Assembly: GCA_003599795.1 (NCBI GenBank)
Contig: QZJQ01000042.1
Coordinates: 1 to 34,737, forward strand
Length of the DNA: 34,737 nt
Source of the DNA: Nitrospiraceae bacterium
Lineage (GTDB): Bacteria > Nitrospirota > Thermodesulfovibrionia > Thermodesulfovibrionales > UBA1546
Reading direction: 5' to 3'
The notes below the pieces were generated by a model. The model was not told where the DNA came from, did not search any database, and saw only the letters and a program-made list of their open reading frames with translations. The translations under genes were made by a program, and so were the position numbers. Shown piece by piece: positions 8,319 through 17,569 of the stretch; the first letter of the stretch is position 1, and every line of letters begins with the position of its first letter.

Positions 8319-8807
8319 TTAGTGTTTGTGCATGGGCATATCCGGCATAGGTTCGGTTAATTTTACCTTCAATATTTTTTCGCCCGTTCTTTCAAGCCTC
8401 AGTTTTAAGGTAAATTCAGTGCCGGCCTTTGTGCCCTTGGGCATTTTGAATATCATTATATGCAGGCTTTTCGGCTTTAATTCAACTATTTCATCGGCAG
8501 GTATTGATATCTTTTCTATGGCCGCCATCTTGCCGTCTTTGACGTCATGGAGTTCTACAACAGCAGAAGGCATATCAACGGACGCGCCAATAAGATTGTC
8601 TGCTCCCTTGCCGCTATTTGTTATTTTCATGAATACCGACGCAGTATTGGACATCATCGGATGAAGATAAGCCTTTACGTCATCAATACGGATATCCGGC
8701 ATCTTTGCTGATGCTCCCATAGCCACTGCAAGGCCCGCTGAAACTGCAACTGTAAGGATTACCATAACGGCAGTTGACAGGTGTCTTTTCATTAGTCCCC
8801 CTTTCAA
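8319..8807 (-). CDS. PCu(A)C-type periplasmic copper chaperone
   Basis: Signal peptide (MKRHLSTAVMVILTVAVSAGLAVAMG), SNTASVFMKITNSG, VELHDVKDGKM...LHIMIFKM (H...M...HxM) and a Met/His-rich tail PMPDMPMHKH. Start probably at 8792. Confidence 0.85.
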   Translation of the reverse strand: MKGGLMKRHLSTAVMVILTVAVSAGLAVAMGASAKMPDIRIDDVKAYLHPMMSNTASVFMKITNSGKGADNLIGASVDMPSAVVELHDVKDGKMAAIEKISIPADEIVELKPKSLHIMIFKMPKGTKAGTEFTLKLRLERTGEKILKVKLTEPMPDMPMHKH

Positions 8808-8810
8808 TGA

Positions 8811-11213
8811 TTAAATGTTTTCAGTCATTTCCCATACGCCGCAGGGGCATATTCCAGCACAGAAGCCGCATCCTATGCAAAGGTTGTCATCAACAACATA
8901 TTCATAAGAGCCGTCTTTATGTTCAACTCTGCTTATCGCTCCCCAGTAGCATGTTGCCTCACACATGCGGCAATCTCGGCATGTGGCGCAGGACATGCAC
9001 CTCTCTGCCTCTTTCTCAATGGAAAAATCACTGCGGCAGGCATCGTAGTATTCTGATTTAATTCTCTCATAGGCTATGGGCTGCTTTATCTCAGGCCATC
9101 TCGGGGCATGCATAATCTGATAGTTAATGAAGTCTGCCGCAAGCCGTCCCTGTCCTATTGCATGGGTTACAAGCCCAAGGCCTGTAGCATCTCCTATTGC
9201 ATAAACTTTCACGTCAGAGGTCTGGTAATTTTCATTGACGGTTATCCAGCCTTTTTCCGCATGAACCGAAGGAGGAAGAAAATCAAGCTGCGGCATGTCG
9301 CCGATTGCCATTACAACAAAATCTGCATCAACTGATGAACCGTCTTTGAAAAAAAGTCTGCCGGCCTTTTTGTCATATCTGTCTGTAAGCTTGGGCCAGA
9401 GCACCTGAGTACCTTTTGCCATTGCTATTCTCATCTCTTCACCGAATGCGGCAGGCTTTTGTATATCAACAGCAGTGACAGATTCTGCGCCATTATTATA
9501 TGCCTCTGAAGCAGAGTCCATTCCCACATTCCCCGCGCCAATTACAACAACTTTTTTGCCTTTGAGGTCAGGATGTTTGCCGAGATTTATATCCTTAAGA
9601 AAATCATAGGCAGACACCGTATCCTCAGAGCCTGAGAATGAAATTTTTCTCGGCTGGTGCGCTCCGCAGGCAAGGACCACAACTTCATGTCCTTTATAAA
9701 TTTCATTGAATTTGTTTTTGTCCACTTTTGTATTAAGATGCAGATTTACTCCCAGCTCCGCGAACCTCGATATTTCCTTTTCAAGTATCTCATGGGGTAA
9801 GCGCTCTCTCGGAATGCAGAGCTCAATCTTTCCTCCAAGCTTGCCTGTGGATTCATAAAGGTCAACAGCATGCCCTTTTAATGCAAGCTGCCAAGCAGCG
9901 CTCATACCTGCAGGGCCTGCGCCTATCACAGCTATCTTATGGCCCGTAGGCTTGTCTTTTTCAGGGGCAGGAAGATTAAGAGAAAGCTCTCCGAGCCTGT
10001 CTATTGCCAGCGGTTTGTCAAGCCTGGCCCTTGTGCATGCCTGCATGCAGAGGTTAGGGCATATCTCGCCGCAAACAGTTGCAGGAAGAGGGCTGTATCT
10101 TAATACAAGCTCAAGCGCCTCGTTCAGTTTTCCCTGCCGCATTAATGAGGCCCTTTTATGCGACGGGATATGTGTCGGGCATGCATATGCGCAAGGAGGC
10201 GCGTATTTTTCGTTCGCCCATAAAGGCTTGTTCCTTCTGTCAGCGCCGGTTGTGATGTATGGAAGCAATGTAAGCTCATGGTCCAGATATTCCGCAAATA
10301 AGCCTCCCTGTCCAACCTCTTTATCCCACATATTTTTTCTGAAATCGGAAGTGGACATGCCGAGCCATTTTCTACCGCGTTTTTCCTGAGGCGTATAAGC
10401 AATGAGTTTTTTCCAGTCATCAGGAGATTTTGTAAGCTCAGTTAGATAAGCTGTTCTATCAATGGCCTCAAGAAAAGGCCTCATGTTTGTCCTAAGCCAT
10501 TCCCAGTCCTGAGGCGTCAGATTCACGAGCTTTACATCTTTTTCACTGTAGCCCTGAATGGGGCCTCTGAAATATATTGTCCCGCCGACCATTCCCACGC
10601 AGGGGCGGTAGCCGAGTATGTTTTCAGGATTTCGCGGATCTACTCCGCAGACAACAGCAATGCCTCCTGCTTTGAATTCGGCAAATGAGTCTCCTACATT
10701 TCTGAAATACCATGACTGAGGAGGATTGAATCTCGGGTTATGTTTTGTCATGGTGTCGCATCTTGCACCGCCGCTTCCCTGAACGTATAAAACCCCCTGA
10801 GCGGCAGCATTGAATGCGCCGTTTGTCGCATCGCCGAGCACAGTTATCTTTGCGCCGCAGTTAATCCATCCCACATCATCAGAAACGCTTCCTTTAACGA
10901 GTATTTCAGTTCCCGGCATTCCCATGCTTCCAAGCCTCTGCCCGACAGGCCCTTCTACGGTTATGCCTACAGTCTCTCCTCTGGGCCAGATTCTTCCCCC
11001 GATGCCGTGCTGGCCGTCGGCTACTATGTGAAGCTCTCTTGCGCCTTCCTGAACTGCATGCTGTATCTGTTCCTCAAGAATACGTGAAGGAATGCGCCTG
11101 CCTTTGACAGCGCCGTGTATGGGGATAGCAGATGATGCATGATGCATGATGCATGATTCACGATTTTTTTTATCCTGCATCCTGTATCTTGTATCCTTCT
11201 TTTTAGCACGCAT
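8811..11213 (-). CDS. Fusion of glutamate synthase GXGXG domain with GltD-like FAD/NAD(P) oxidoreductase and 4Fe-4S clusters
   Basis: N-terminal GltB C-terminal-type domain (GQHGIGGRIWPRGETVGITVEGPVGQRLGSMGMPGTEILVKG), then PTHIPSHKRASLMRQGKLNEA, GAGPAGMSAAWQLA, GAGNVGMDSA and a C-terminal CIGCGFCAGICPCGV. Confidence 0.9.
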   Translation of the reverse strand: MRAKKKDTRYRMQDKKNRESCIMHHASSAIPIHGAVKGRRIPSRILEEQIQHAVQEGARELHIVADGQHGIGGRIWPRGETVGITVEGPVGQRLGSMGMPGTEILVKGSVSDDVGWINCGAKITVLGDATNGAFNAAAQGVLYVQGSGGARCDTMTKHNPRFNPPQSWYFRNVGDSFAEFKAGGIAVVCGVDPRNPENILGYRPCVGMVGGTIYFRGPIQGYSEKDVKLVNLTPQDWEWLRTNMRPFLEAIDRTAYLTELTKSPDDWKKLIAYTPQEKRGRKWLGMSTSDFRKNMWDKEVGQGGLFAEYLDHELTLLPYITTGADRRNKPLWANEKYAPPCAYACPTHIPSHKRASLMRQGKLNEALELVLRYSPLPATVCGEICPNLCMQACTRARLDKPLAIDRLGELSLNLPAPEKDKPTGHKIAVIGAGPAGMSAAWQLALKGHAVDLYESTGKLGGKIELCIPRERLPHEILEKEISRFAELGVNLHLNTKVDKNKFNEIYKGHEVVVLACGAHQPRKISFSGSEDTVSAYDFLKDINLGKHPDLKGKKVVVIGAGNVGMDSASEAYNNGAESVTAVDIQKPAAFGEEMRIAMAKGTQVLWPKLTDRYDKKAGRLFFKDGSSVDADFVVMAIGDMPQLDFLPPSVHAEKGWITVNENYQTSDVKVYAIGDATGLGLVTHAIGQGRLAADFINYQIMHAPRWPEIKQPIAYERIKSEYYDACRSDFSIEKEAERCMSCATCRDCRMCEATCYWGAISRVEHKDGSYEYVVDDNLCIGCGFCAGICPCGVWEMTENI
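11131..11202 (-). repeat. Bipartite heptanucleotide-period repeat element, copy B, in the N-terminal coding region of the glutamate synthase fusion gene
   Basis: Minus-strand reading AAGAAGGATACAAGATACAGGATGCAGGATAAAAAAAATCGTGAATCATGCATCATGCATCATGCATCATC; same architecture and strong similarity to 384-460. Peptide KDTRYRMQDKKNRESCIMHHASSA versus HDTGYKIQDKKYHASCIVHRASSA. Confidence 0.85.
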
Positions 11214-12870
11214 AGCTTATTCCTAACCTCTCTGCCATAGCTTTATCATCTGTGCTTAGTCCGTCCGACATGCCTATCGGAAGCTCTGTGCTTCTTCCCA
11301 TGGGCGCAAATATTTTTTTCAGTTCAACATCAGCAGCCTTGAAGACCTCTACAACGCGCTCTGCAACCTTATCTGCATCAAGCCTTCTGTAGAGTTTCGG
11401 ATCCTGTGTTGTAATGCCCCTCGGGCATTTGCCTGTATTGCAAAGGTTGCAACGGTTATGCTCATCTCCGAAACAATCCGCAGCCGTCTGCATTATGTAT
11501 TTGCCTATAGAAACAGCAGAAGCGCCGAGCATTATCAAGGCAGCTGCATTTGCCGCAAGATTTCCTTTCTTGCCTATGCCGCCGGCAGCTATCAGAGGAA
11601 GCTCATTTTGTTTGCCCTGCTTAACAAGGTCCAGATAACACTCTCTCAGATTTGATGCAATCGGATGCCCCATCTTATCCATTGATACATTGTACGCCGC
11701 GCCTGTTCCTCCGTCCTCGCCGTCTATGGACAAAGCTGCCGCATAAGGATTCCTCGCAAGGTTATTTAATACAGCCTTTGCAGTCCTTGTTCCTGATATC
11801 TTCGGATAAACAGGCACCCTGAAACCCCATGCCATTGACATGGACTGTATCATCTTTGCAACTGCTTCTTCTATTGAATACTTAGTCTGGTGAGTCGGAG
11901 GCGATGCGAGGTCCACAAACTGCGGGACTCCTCTTATGCCAGCAATGAGCCTGAGAACCTTTTGAGCCATCAAGAGTCCGCCGTCGCCCGGTTTTGCGCC
12001 CTGGCCGTATTTAATTTCTATTGCAGCAGGGTCTTCAACCATGTGGGGAAGGGCGTGTATAATCTCATCCCATCCAAAATAACCTGATGCTATTTGTATA
12101 ATGAAATATTTAAGATATTTTGATCTCAGGAGCCTCGGCGGCATGCCTCCCTCTCCGGAGCACATGACCACAGGCATTCCTTCAACCTCATTAAGATATG
12201 CCACTCCCATTGCAAGGCCTTCCCACATAGGAGGAGACAAGGCCCCGATTGACATGCTGCCGATCATTATCGGATAAATCTCACGAACCGGCGGGATAAA
12301 CCTGCCGTTTTCCTTGTCAGCGACGAGCTTGTTGTTTACAAGCTTAAGAGGCAGTTCCTCCGGAGGCAGTATTCTTCCGAGCAAAGTTCTCACCCTGAAT
12401 TCATGCCTTCCGGCATCAAGCGCAGGGTCCGTAAGCATTGAGATTCTTGTGAATTTAAGCCGGTCCAGAGTTGAGATGGAAGGATCATTCCTCCTTCCGC
12501 CTCTCTTATATCCCTCTCCGCCTTTATTTTTATAGTGCAGTAGTTTATTCTGAGGATTGAATTCAGGCTCTATGGCTTCATTAGGGCACACAAGTGTGCA
12601 AGAACCGCATCCGACGCAGTAGCGCTCCATGTCAGTTACCTGCTCAACAATCTGTATAACCTGTCTTTCTGCCTTTGGAGCAGGCGCTGCGCCTTCGGAA
12701 ACAACGTAACGCTGGACTTTCACGGTGGCCTCAATTGCTTTAACAGGGCATACCGCTGTGCATTTACCGCATCTTTTGCACCTGTCATCGCGCCACCTGA
12801 CAATATACGGGAATTCTCTAAGAGAAAGTTTATGATTGTGATCCAGTCTTAACCCTGAAGCTGGTTCCAT
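11203..12870 (-). CDS. Glutamate synthase FMN-binding (GltB2-like) subunit with N-terminal ferredoxin domain
   Basis: CKRCGKCTAVCP and CVGCGSCTLVCP; SIGALSPPMWEGLAMG, EIKYGQGAKPGDGGLL, SIDGEDGGTGAAYN, CNLCNTGKCPRGITTQDP. Confidence 0.95.
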   Translation of the reverse strand: MEPASGLRLDHNHKLSLREFPYIVRWRDDRCKRCGKCTAVCPVKAIEATVKVQRYVVSEGAAPAPKAERQVIQIVEQVTDMERYCVGCGSCTLVCPNEAIEPEFNPQNKLLHYKNKGGEGYKRGGRRNDPSISTLDRLKFTRISMLTDPALDAGRHEFRVRTLLGRILPPEELPLKLVNNKLVADKENGRFIPPVREIYPIMIGSMSIGALSPPMWEGLAMGVAYLNEVEGMPVVMCSGEGGMPPRLLRSKYLKYFIIQIASGYFGWDEIIHALPHMVEDPAAIEIKYGQGAKPGDGGLLMAQKVLRLIAGIRGVPQFVDLASPPTHQTKYSIEEAVAKMIQSMSMAWGFRVPVYPKISGTRTAKAVLNNLARNPYAAALSIDGEDGGTGAAYNVSMDKMGHPIASNLRECYLDLVKQGKQNELPLIAAGGIGKKGNLAANAAALIMLGASAVSIGKYIMQTAADCFGDEHNRCNLCNTGKCPRGITTQDPKLYRRLDADKVAERVVEVFKAADVELKKIFAPMGRSTELPIGMSDGLSTDDKAMAERLGISYAC

Positions 12871-13958
12871 ACCTTTACCTCCTCGGCCCCGGGCGAAACA
12901 ATGACCATATCATATTTCATCGGGAAGATGTCCTTAGACTTTTCCCTCTTTGGAACAGCCTTGTCAACTCCGCATTCCTCTGACATAAGCGCATATTTTC
13001 CCTTAACGCCTGCAACCACGCCGGGCCTGAGTTTCTTTGAATCCTGAACCATAAAGCATGTACCGTCAGGCGTAAATCCGATAACCATATTAGGGCCGTC
13101 TATGCAAAGCGGCCGCAGTGATTGTTTTATCAGTTTCAGCGCCTCAGCGTCTTTTCTTGTCTCAATTTCTGTTGGTTTGAGCGGCGTTATGACATCCTTA
13201 TAGTAATTCAGTGGGTATCCAAGCTGTCTTGCGGTGTAATGAAGTATGTGGGTGAAGACCTCGCTGTCGCTGTTATAGCCGGTATATCCCGTAAATCCCC
13301 TGCTCATCAGAAACTCTCTGATTGGGACAAATGCGGTATTCTCACCGTTTGTCATGGAACAATATCCCTGAATAAAAAACGGGTGGCACGCGTAAAGATA
13401 TATCTGGTAATTTGTGTTCTGCCTGCCTTGCGCAAATATAACCTTTGCCTGTAACCCATCCCTGTCAAGCCCGAAGAACTCCCCAAGCTCAAGGGGGTCG
13501 CCGACTTCTTTTAAAGTAATAACATCAGGGTAAAAAGAAAACACAAAGATTGATTCGTCAGGCTCGCCAATGCATCTTAAGGCAAGCCGCGTGTTCATCA
13601 GAAGGTCTTCTTTTTCAGAAAAGGCTTTGTCTTTATACGAAGACGGATAGTCATAAGCCCGTGCAAAATAATAATCGCGAGGAACAATGCCTTTCAGTGG
13701 TTTTATTTTAGGGGTCCAAGTATGTTTAACCCTGAACCCGTTTTTCTTCATATAATCGTCAAGAACCTTAACTCCTTTTTTAGAGCAGATGCCTGACATT
13801 ACCGGATATTTCTTGAGGTCTTTGAATTCTCCACCGAGGTCTTTTAGCGTGAGCCCCAATCCTGAACCGTCATGCCCTTCTTTCATCGTCTCAAGGGCGA
13901 GGATATTCTCCATCGGAGAGAAGTATTTATTTGATGTTATCGCTGCAAGCCTGCACAT
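12849..13958 (-). CDS. Class II glutamine amidotransferase subunit of split glutamate synthase
   Basis: MCRLAAIT with nucleophile Cys2; HDGSGLGLTLKDLGG; NGENTAF; TGYNSDSEVF. Confidence 0.88.
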   Translation of the reverse strand: MCRLAAITSNKYFSPMENILALETMKEGHDGSGLGLTLKDLGGEFKDLKKYPVMSGICSKKGVKVLDDYMKKNGFRVKHTWTPKIKPLKGIVPRDYYFARAYDYPSSYKDKAFSEKEDLLMNTRLALRCIGEPDESIFVFSFYPDVITLKEVGDPLELGEFFGLDRDGLQAKVIFAQGRQNTNYQIYLYACHPFFIQGYCSMTNGENTAFVPIREFLMSRGFTGYTGYNSDSEVFTHILHYTARQLGYPLNYYKDVITPLKPTEIETRKDAEALKLIKQSLRPLCIDGPNMVIGFTPDGTCFMVQDSKKLRPGVVAGVKGKYALMSEECGVDKAVPKREKSKDIFPMKYDMVIVSPGAEEVKVWNQLQG

Positions 13959-13992
13959 TCCGCATTACCTCAACGTTTTGTTATTATCCGGC

Positions 13993-14038
13993 AAAAAAGC
14001 GTCTATACCATCTCATATCTCTCATGGTATTAGACGCT
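13993..14038 (-). terminator. Intrinsic terminator hairpin in the 5' leader of the glutamate synthase operon (candidate attenuator)
   Basis: Minus strand AGCGTCTAATACCAT-gagagatatgag-ATGGTATAGACGCT followed by TTTTT; 14-bp stem with one bulged A, ending about 35 nt before the start codon at 13958. Confidence 0.7.
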
Positions 14039-14066
14039 GTTGATGGCAATTAACTGCCGTATATGT

Positions 14067-14096
14067 ATAATAAAAAGTAAAGACATTTGTTGTCAA
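14067..14096 (-). promoter_or_regulatory. Candidate sigma70-type promoter for the glutamate synthase operon
   Basis: Minus strand TTGACA (14096-14091), 18 nt spacer, TATTAT (14072-14067), immediately upstream of the leader hairpin. Confidence 0.5.
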
Positions 14097-14175
14097 ACAG
14101 TATAACAAATTAACGGCAGAAAATGAAAAGGATTTATCATGCTGCCCGAGAGCTAAAACCGGAGGGTCGGTATTC

Positions 14176-15048
14176 GTGGAGATATTAGAAGGGTTCCGTA
14201 TCTATCTGTCGGTGGAAAGAGGGCTGTCTAAAAACACTGTTGAAGCGTATGCGAGGGACATCGGGCTCTTTCAAAAAATGCTGGCGTCAACAAACAAAGG
14301 GCTTGATTCTTTTTCAAAAACCGATATCTTAGATTTCCTTGGAGAGATGAAAGACAATGCCTATTCAACTCCGAGTATTTGCAGGTTTATATCTTCCATA
14401 CGCGGCATTTGCAGATATATGATTGTAGAGAAAATCATCAAAGACGACCCTTCGGAAAATCTCCAGACTCCCAAGAAATGGGAAAGGCTTCCAAAAGCTA
14501 TAAGCCTTGAAGATGTCATATCCCTTCTGGACAGCAGGACAGACAGCGCTACATTTTTAAGGGACACGGCAATGCTGGAGATCCTTTATTCTTCGGGACT
14601 GCGTGTGAGCGAACTGGTTTCTCTTAAGCACGGCAATGTAAACCTTGAAGCCGGCTTTCTGAGAATTATGGGCAAGGGCTCAAAGGAAAGGCTTGTTCCT
14701 ATAAACTCAAGGGCTTTAGATAAAATTAAAAGATATACAAAAGAACTCAGGCCGGCCATCTTAAAGAAAAAGCAGTCTGACTATCTCTTTGTAACAAACA
14801 GAGGCCGTGCCATGACAAGGCAGCGTTTCTGGCAGACGATTAAGAAATACGGAAAACAGATAGGCATCAACCTCTCGCCTCACACCCTGCGGCATTCCTT
14901 TGCAACACACCTGCTTGAAGGCGGAGCAGATTTGCGCTCTGTTCAGAAGATGCTCGGCCATTCAGACATATCCACAACGCAGATATACACTAAGGTCTCA
15001 AGCGACAGAATCAAGAAGGTGTACACCCAGCATCATCCGCGGGCGTAA
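14176..15048 (+). CDS. Site-specific tyrosine recombinase XerC/XerD family
   Basis: RGLSKNTVEAYARDI; SGLRVSELVSLKHGNV; HTLRHSFATHLLEGGADLRSVQKMLGHSDISTTQIYTKV; GTG start. Confidence 0.93.
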   Translation: MEILEGFRIYLSVERGLSKNTVEAYARDIGLFQKMLASTNKGLDSFSKTDILDFLGEMKDNAYSTPSICRFISSIRGICRYMIVEKIIKDDPSENLQTPKKWERLPKAISLEDVISLLDSRTDSATFLRDTAMLEILYSSGLRVSELVSLKHGNVNLEAGFLRIMGKGSKERLVPINSRALDKIKRYTKELRPAILKKKQSDYLFVTNRGRAMTRQRFWQTIKKYGKQIGINLSPHTLRHSFATHLLEGGADLRSVQKMLGHSDISTTQIYTKVSSDRIKKVYTQHHPRA

Positions 15049-15133
15049 TCTCTTTATTAAAACTTTTTTTTGTGGTAAATTGTTCTTAGCAATAAATTAC
15101 ATGCTATAAACTGAAATTACCATGGAGGTAAAA

Positions 15134-17569
15134 ATGCCTGAGAAATTGAGTGTTGATGAACTTTATAAATGCTGCAATCATGACTTGTTCAAGTTCAAAA
15201 CTACAGATGATCTGCCGCTTTTTACGGAAACCATAGGGCAGGAAAGGGCCTTGCGGGCGCTTGATTTCGGTATAGGCTTCAGCAACAAGGGATTTAACAT
15301 ATTTATCCTCGGAGAAAGCGGAACAGGCAAGATGACCACTATCAGGTCCATACTGTCCAAGCAGGCAATAAATGAACCGGTTCCGTCTGACTGGTGCTAT
15401 GTCTATAACTTCAAGGACGCCGATGCTCCGATAGCCGTGTCTCTTGAGCCGGGCAAGGCTGTTATCTTCCAGAAAGACATGGATGAACTTATCAATGTGC
15501 TCAAGGCTGAGATACCAAAGGTATTTGAATCTAAGGAATATGAAAAGCAGAAAAACCTTATTCTTGAGGAATTTCAAAAGAAGCAGAAAGACCTTTTCTC
15601 TCAGCTTGAGGATGAGGCGCGCGCAAAAGGATTTTCCATAAGAAAAACAGTTAGCGGCTTGCTGATAGTGCCCATCAAAAAAACCGGAGAGCCTCTTAAT
15701 GAAGAAGAGTTTGAAGCCCTTGAAGAGAAGACCAGGAAAAAAATTGAGGAATTGGGCAAACAGCTTCAGGACAAACTTGACGACGTTGTAAGGTCCTTGA
15801 GGGATGGAGAAAAACTTGTCAAAGAACTCCTCTCCAGGCTTGAGAGAGAGGCTGCGCTTTCTGCAGTCGGGCATCTGATAGACGAGCTTAAAAACAAATA
15901 CAGCAATCATGAAAGGATAATTGCATATCTTGAGGGCGTAAAGGAAGACATACTGGCTCACCTTGAGGATTTTAAAACACAGGAGGAGCAAACTCCGGCG
16001 CTGCCGTTTATGAAAATGCCTAAAACCGAGCCCACCTTCACAAGATACATGGTCAATGTCCTAGTGAACAATAAAGAAACTAAAGGCGCGCCGTGCGTAT
16101 TTGAAAGCAATCCCACATACTTTGACCTCTTTGGAAGGATAGAGCATAAGATTCAGTACGGCATCGCGCTGACTGATTTTTCAATGATAAAGGCCGGCTC
16201 TTTGCACAGGGCCAACGGCGGCTACATAGTCATTAACGTCCTGGACCTTCTGAGAAATATATTTGCTTATGATGCATTGAAGCGCGCCTTAAGGAATAAG
16301 GAAGTAAAAATAGAAGACGTGTGGGAGCAATACAGACTGGTGTCAACAACGACCCTCAAACCTGAGGCTATTCCCATTAACGTCAAGGTCATACTTGTCG
16401 GCAATCCTCATCTTTATTATCTGCTTTACAGCCTTGATGAGGAATACAGGGAGCTTTTCAAGGTCAAGGCTGATTTTGACAGCAGGATGGAAAGGACTGA
16501 TGAAAACATACAAAAATACGCATCCTTTGTTGCCGCAAAATGCAAGGATGAAAAACTGCTGCCGTTTGACAGGACAGGCATTGCAAAGGTTGTGGAATAC
16601 GGCTCAAGGCTTGCGGAGCATCAGGAAAAACTTTCGTCAAAGTTCAGCGAAATAAATGACATTATCGTGGAGTCCAACTATTGGGCGTTAAAGGCAAAAA
16701 ACAACATAGTTACAAATGAGCATGTTGAGAAAGCCATTAACGAAAAAGTATACAGGAGCAGCAGGATAGAAGAGCGGCTGCGTGAAATGATTGCAGAGGG
16801 AACACTGATAGTTGACACTTCAGGAGAAAAGGCCGGACAGGTCAACGGCCTTGCCGTTCTGGACCTCGGCGATTACAGCTTTGGCAAGGCCTCAAGGATA
16901 ACTGCCGCAACCTATATAGGAAAAGCAGGAGTTGTGAATATAGAAAGAGAAACCAAGATGAGCGGGAAAATTCATGAAAAAGCGATACTCATAATTACAA
17001 ACTATCTTGGCAGCAGATACGCAACTAAAAAGCCCATAAGCCTTTCAGCCTCAATAACATTTGAACAGCTCTATGATATGGTGGAGGGCGACAGCGCTTC
17101 ATGCGCGGAGCTGTATGTTCTTTTAAGCAGCATTGCAAATGTGCCACTTAAACAGAGCATTGCCGTCACAGGCTCCATGGATCAAAACGGAGATGTCCAG
17201 CCTATCGGCGGCGTCAATGAAAAGGTGGAAGGATTCTTTGACCTATGCAGATTAAGGGGGCTTGACGGAAACCACGGCGTCATAATACCGAGGCGGAATG
17301 TTAAACACCTGATGTTAAGAAAAGATGTGGTTGACGCCGTTAAAGCTGGTAAATTTACTATATACCCGATAAACAGGGCTGATGAAGGGCTTGAAATACT
17401 CACAGGCCTGCCTGCAGGCGAGTTAAGGGAAGACGGAACCTATCCTGAAGGCACAGTCAATTACCTTGTTGCAAAACGCTTTGAGGAAATAAGGGAGGCC
17501 TTGAAGGGAAAGAAGGAAAAAGATGATGACGAAGATAAAGATAAAGGCAAAAAAGAAAATAACGCATGA
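15134..17569 (+). CDS. Lon-like (LonB/LonC-type, COG1067) ATP-dependent protease
   Basis: Walker A GESGTGKMTT; S16 protease motifs MVEGDSASCAELYVLLSSI and IGGVNEKVEGFFDLCR; start after GGAGG at 15124-15128. Confidence 0.92.
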   Translation: MPEKLSVDELYKCCNHDLFKFKTTDDLPLFTETIGQERALRALDFGIGFSNKGFNIFILGESGTGKMTTIRSILSKQAINEPVPSDWCYVYNFKDADAPIAVSLEPGKAVIFQKDMDELINVLKAEIPKVFESKEYEKQKNLILEEFQKKQKDLFSQLEDEARAKGFSIRKTVSGLLIVPIKKTGEPLNEEEFEALEEKTRKKIEELGKQLQDKLDDVVRSLRDGEKLVKELLSRLEREAALSAVGHLIDELKNKYSNHERIIAYLEGVKEDILAHLEDFKTQEEQTPALPFMKMPKTEPTFTRYMVNVLVNNKETKGAPCVFESNPTYFDLFGRIEHKIQYGIALTDFSMIKAGSLHRANGGYIVINVLDLLRNIFAYDALKRALRNKEVKIEDVWEQYRLVSTTTLKPEAIPINVKVILVGNPHLYYLLYSLDEEYRELFKVKADFDSRMERTDENIQKYASFVAAKCKDEKLLPFDRTGIAKVVEYGSRLAEHQEKLSSKFSEINDIIVESNYWALKAKNNIVTNEHVEKAINEKVYRSSRIEERLREMIAEGTLIVDTSGEKAGQVNGLAVLDLGDYSFGKASRITAATYIGKAGVVNIERETKMSGKIHEKAILIITNYLGSRYATKKPISLSASITFEQLYDMVEGDSASCAELYVLLSSIANVPLKQSIAVTGSMDQNGDVQPIGGVNEKVEGFFDLCRLRGLDGNHGVIIPRRNVKHLMLRKDVVDAVKAGKFTIYPINRADEGLEILTGLPAGELREDGTYPEGTVNYLVAKRFEEIREALKGKKEKDDDEDKDKGKKENNA

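Noticed and set aside
15104-15991. Long antisense ORF (295 aa, minus strand) opposite the Lon-like protease gene
   Set aside because: Low-complexity Phe/Leu/Lys-rich translation with no recognisable domain; it is the mirror of a strongly coding plus-strand gene and is best explained as a codon-bias shadow ORF.
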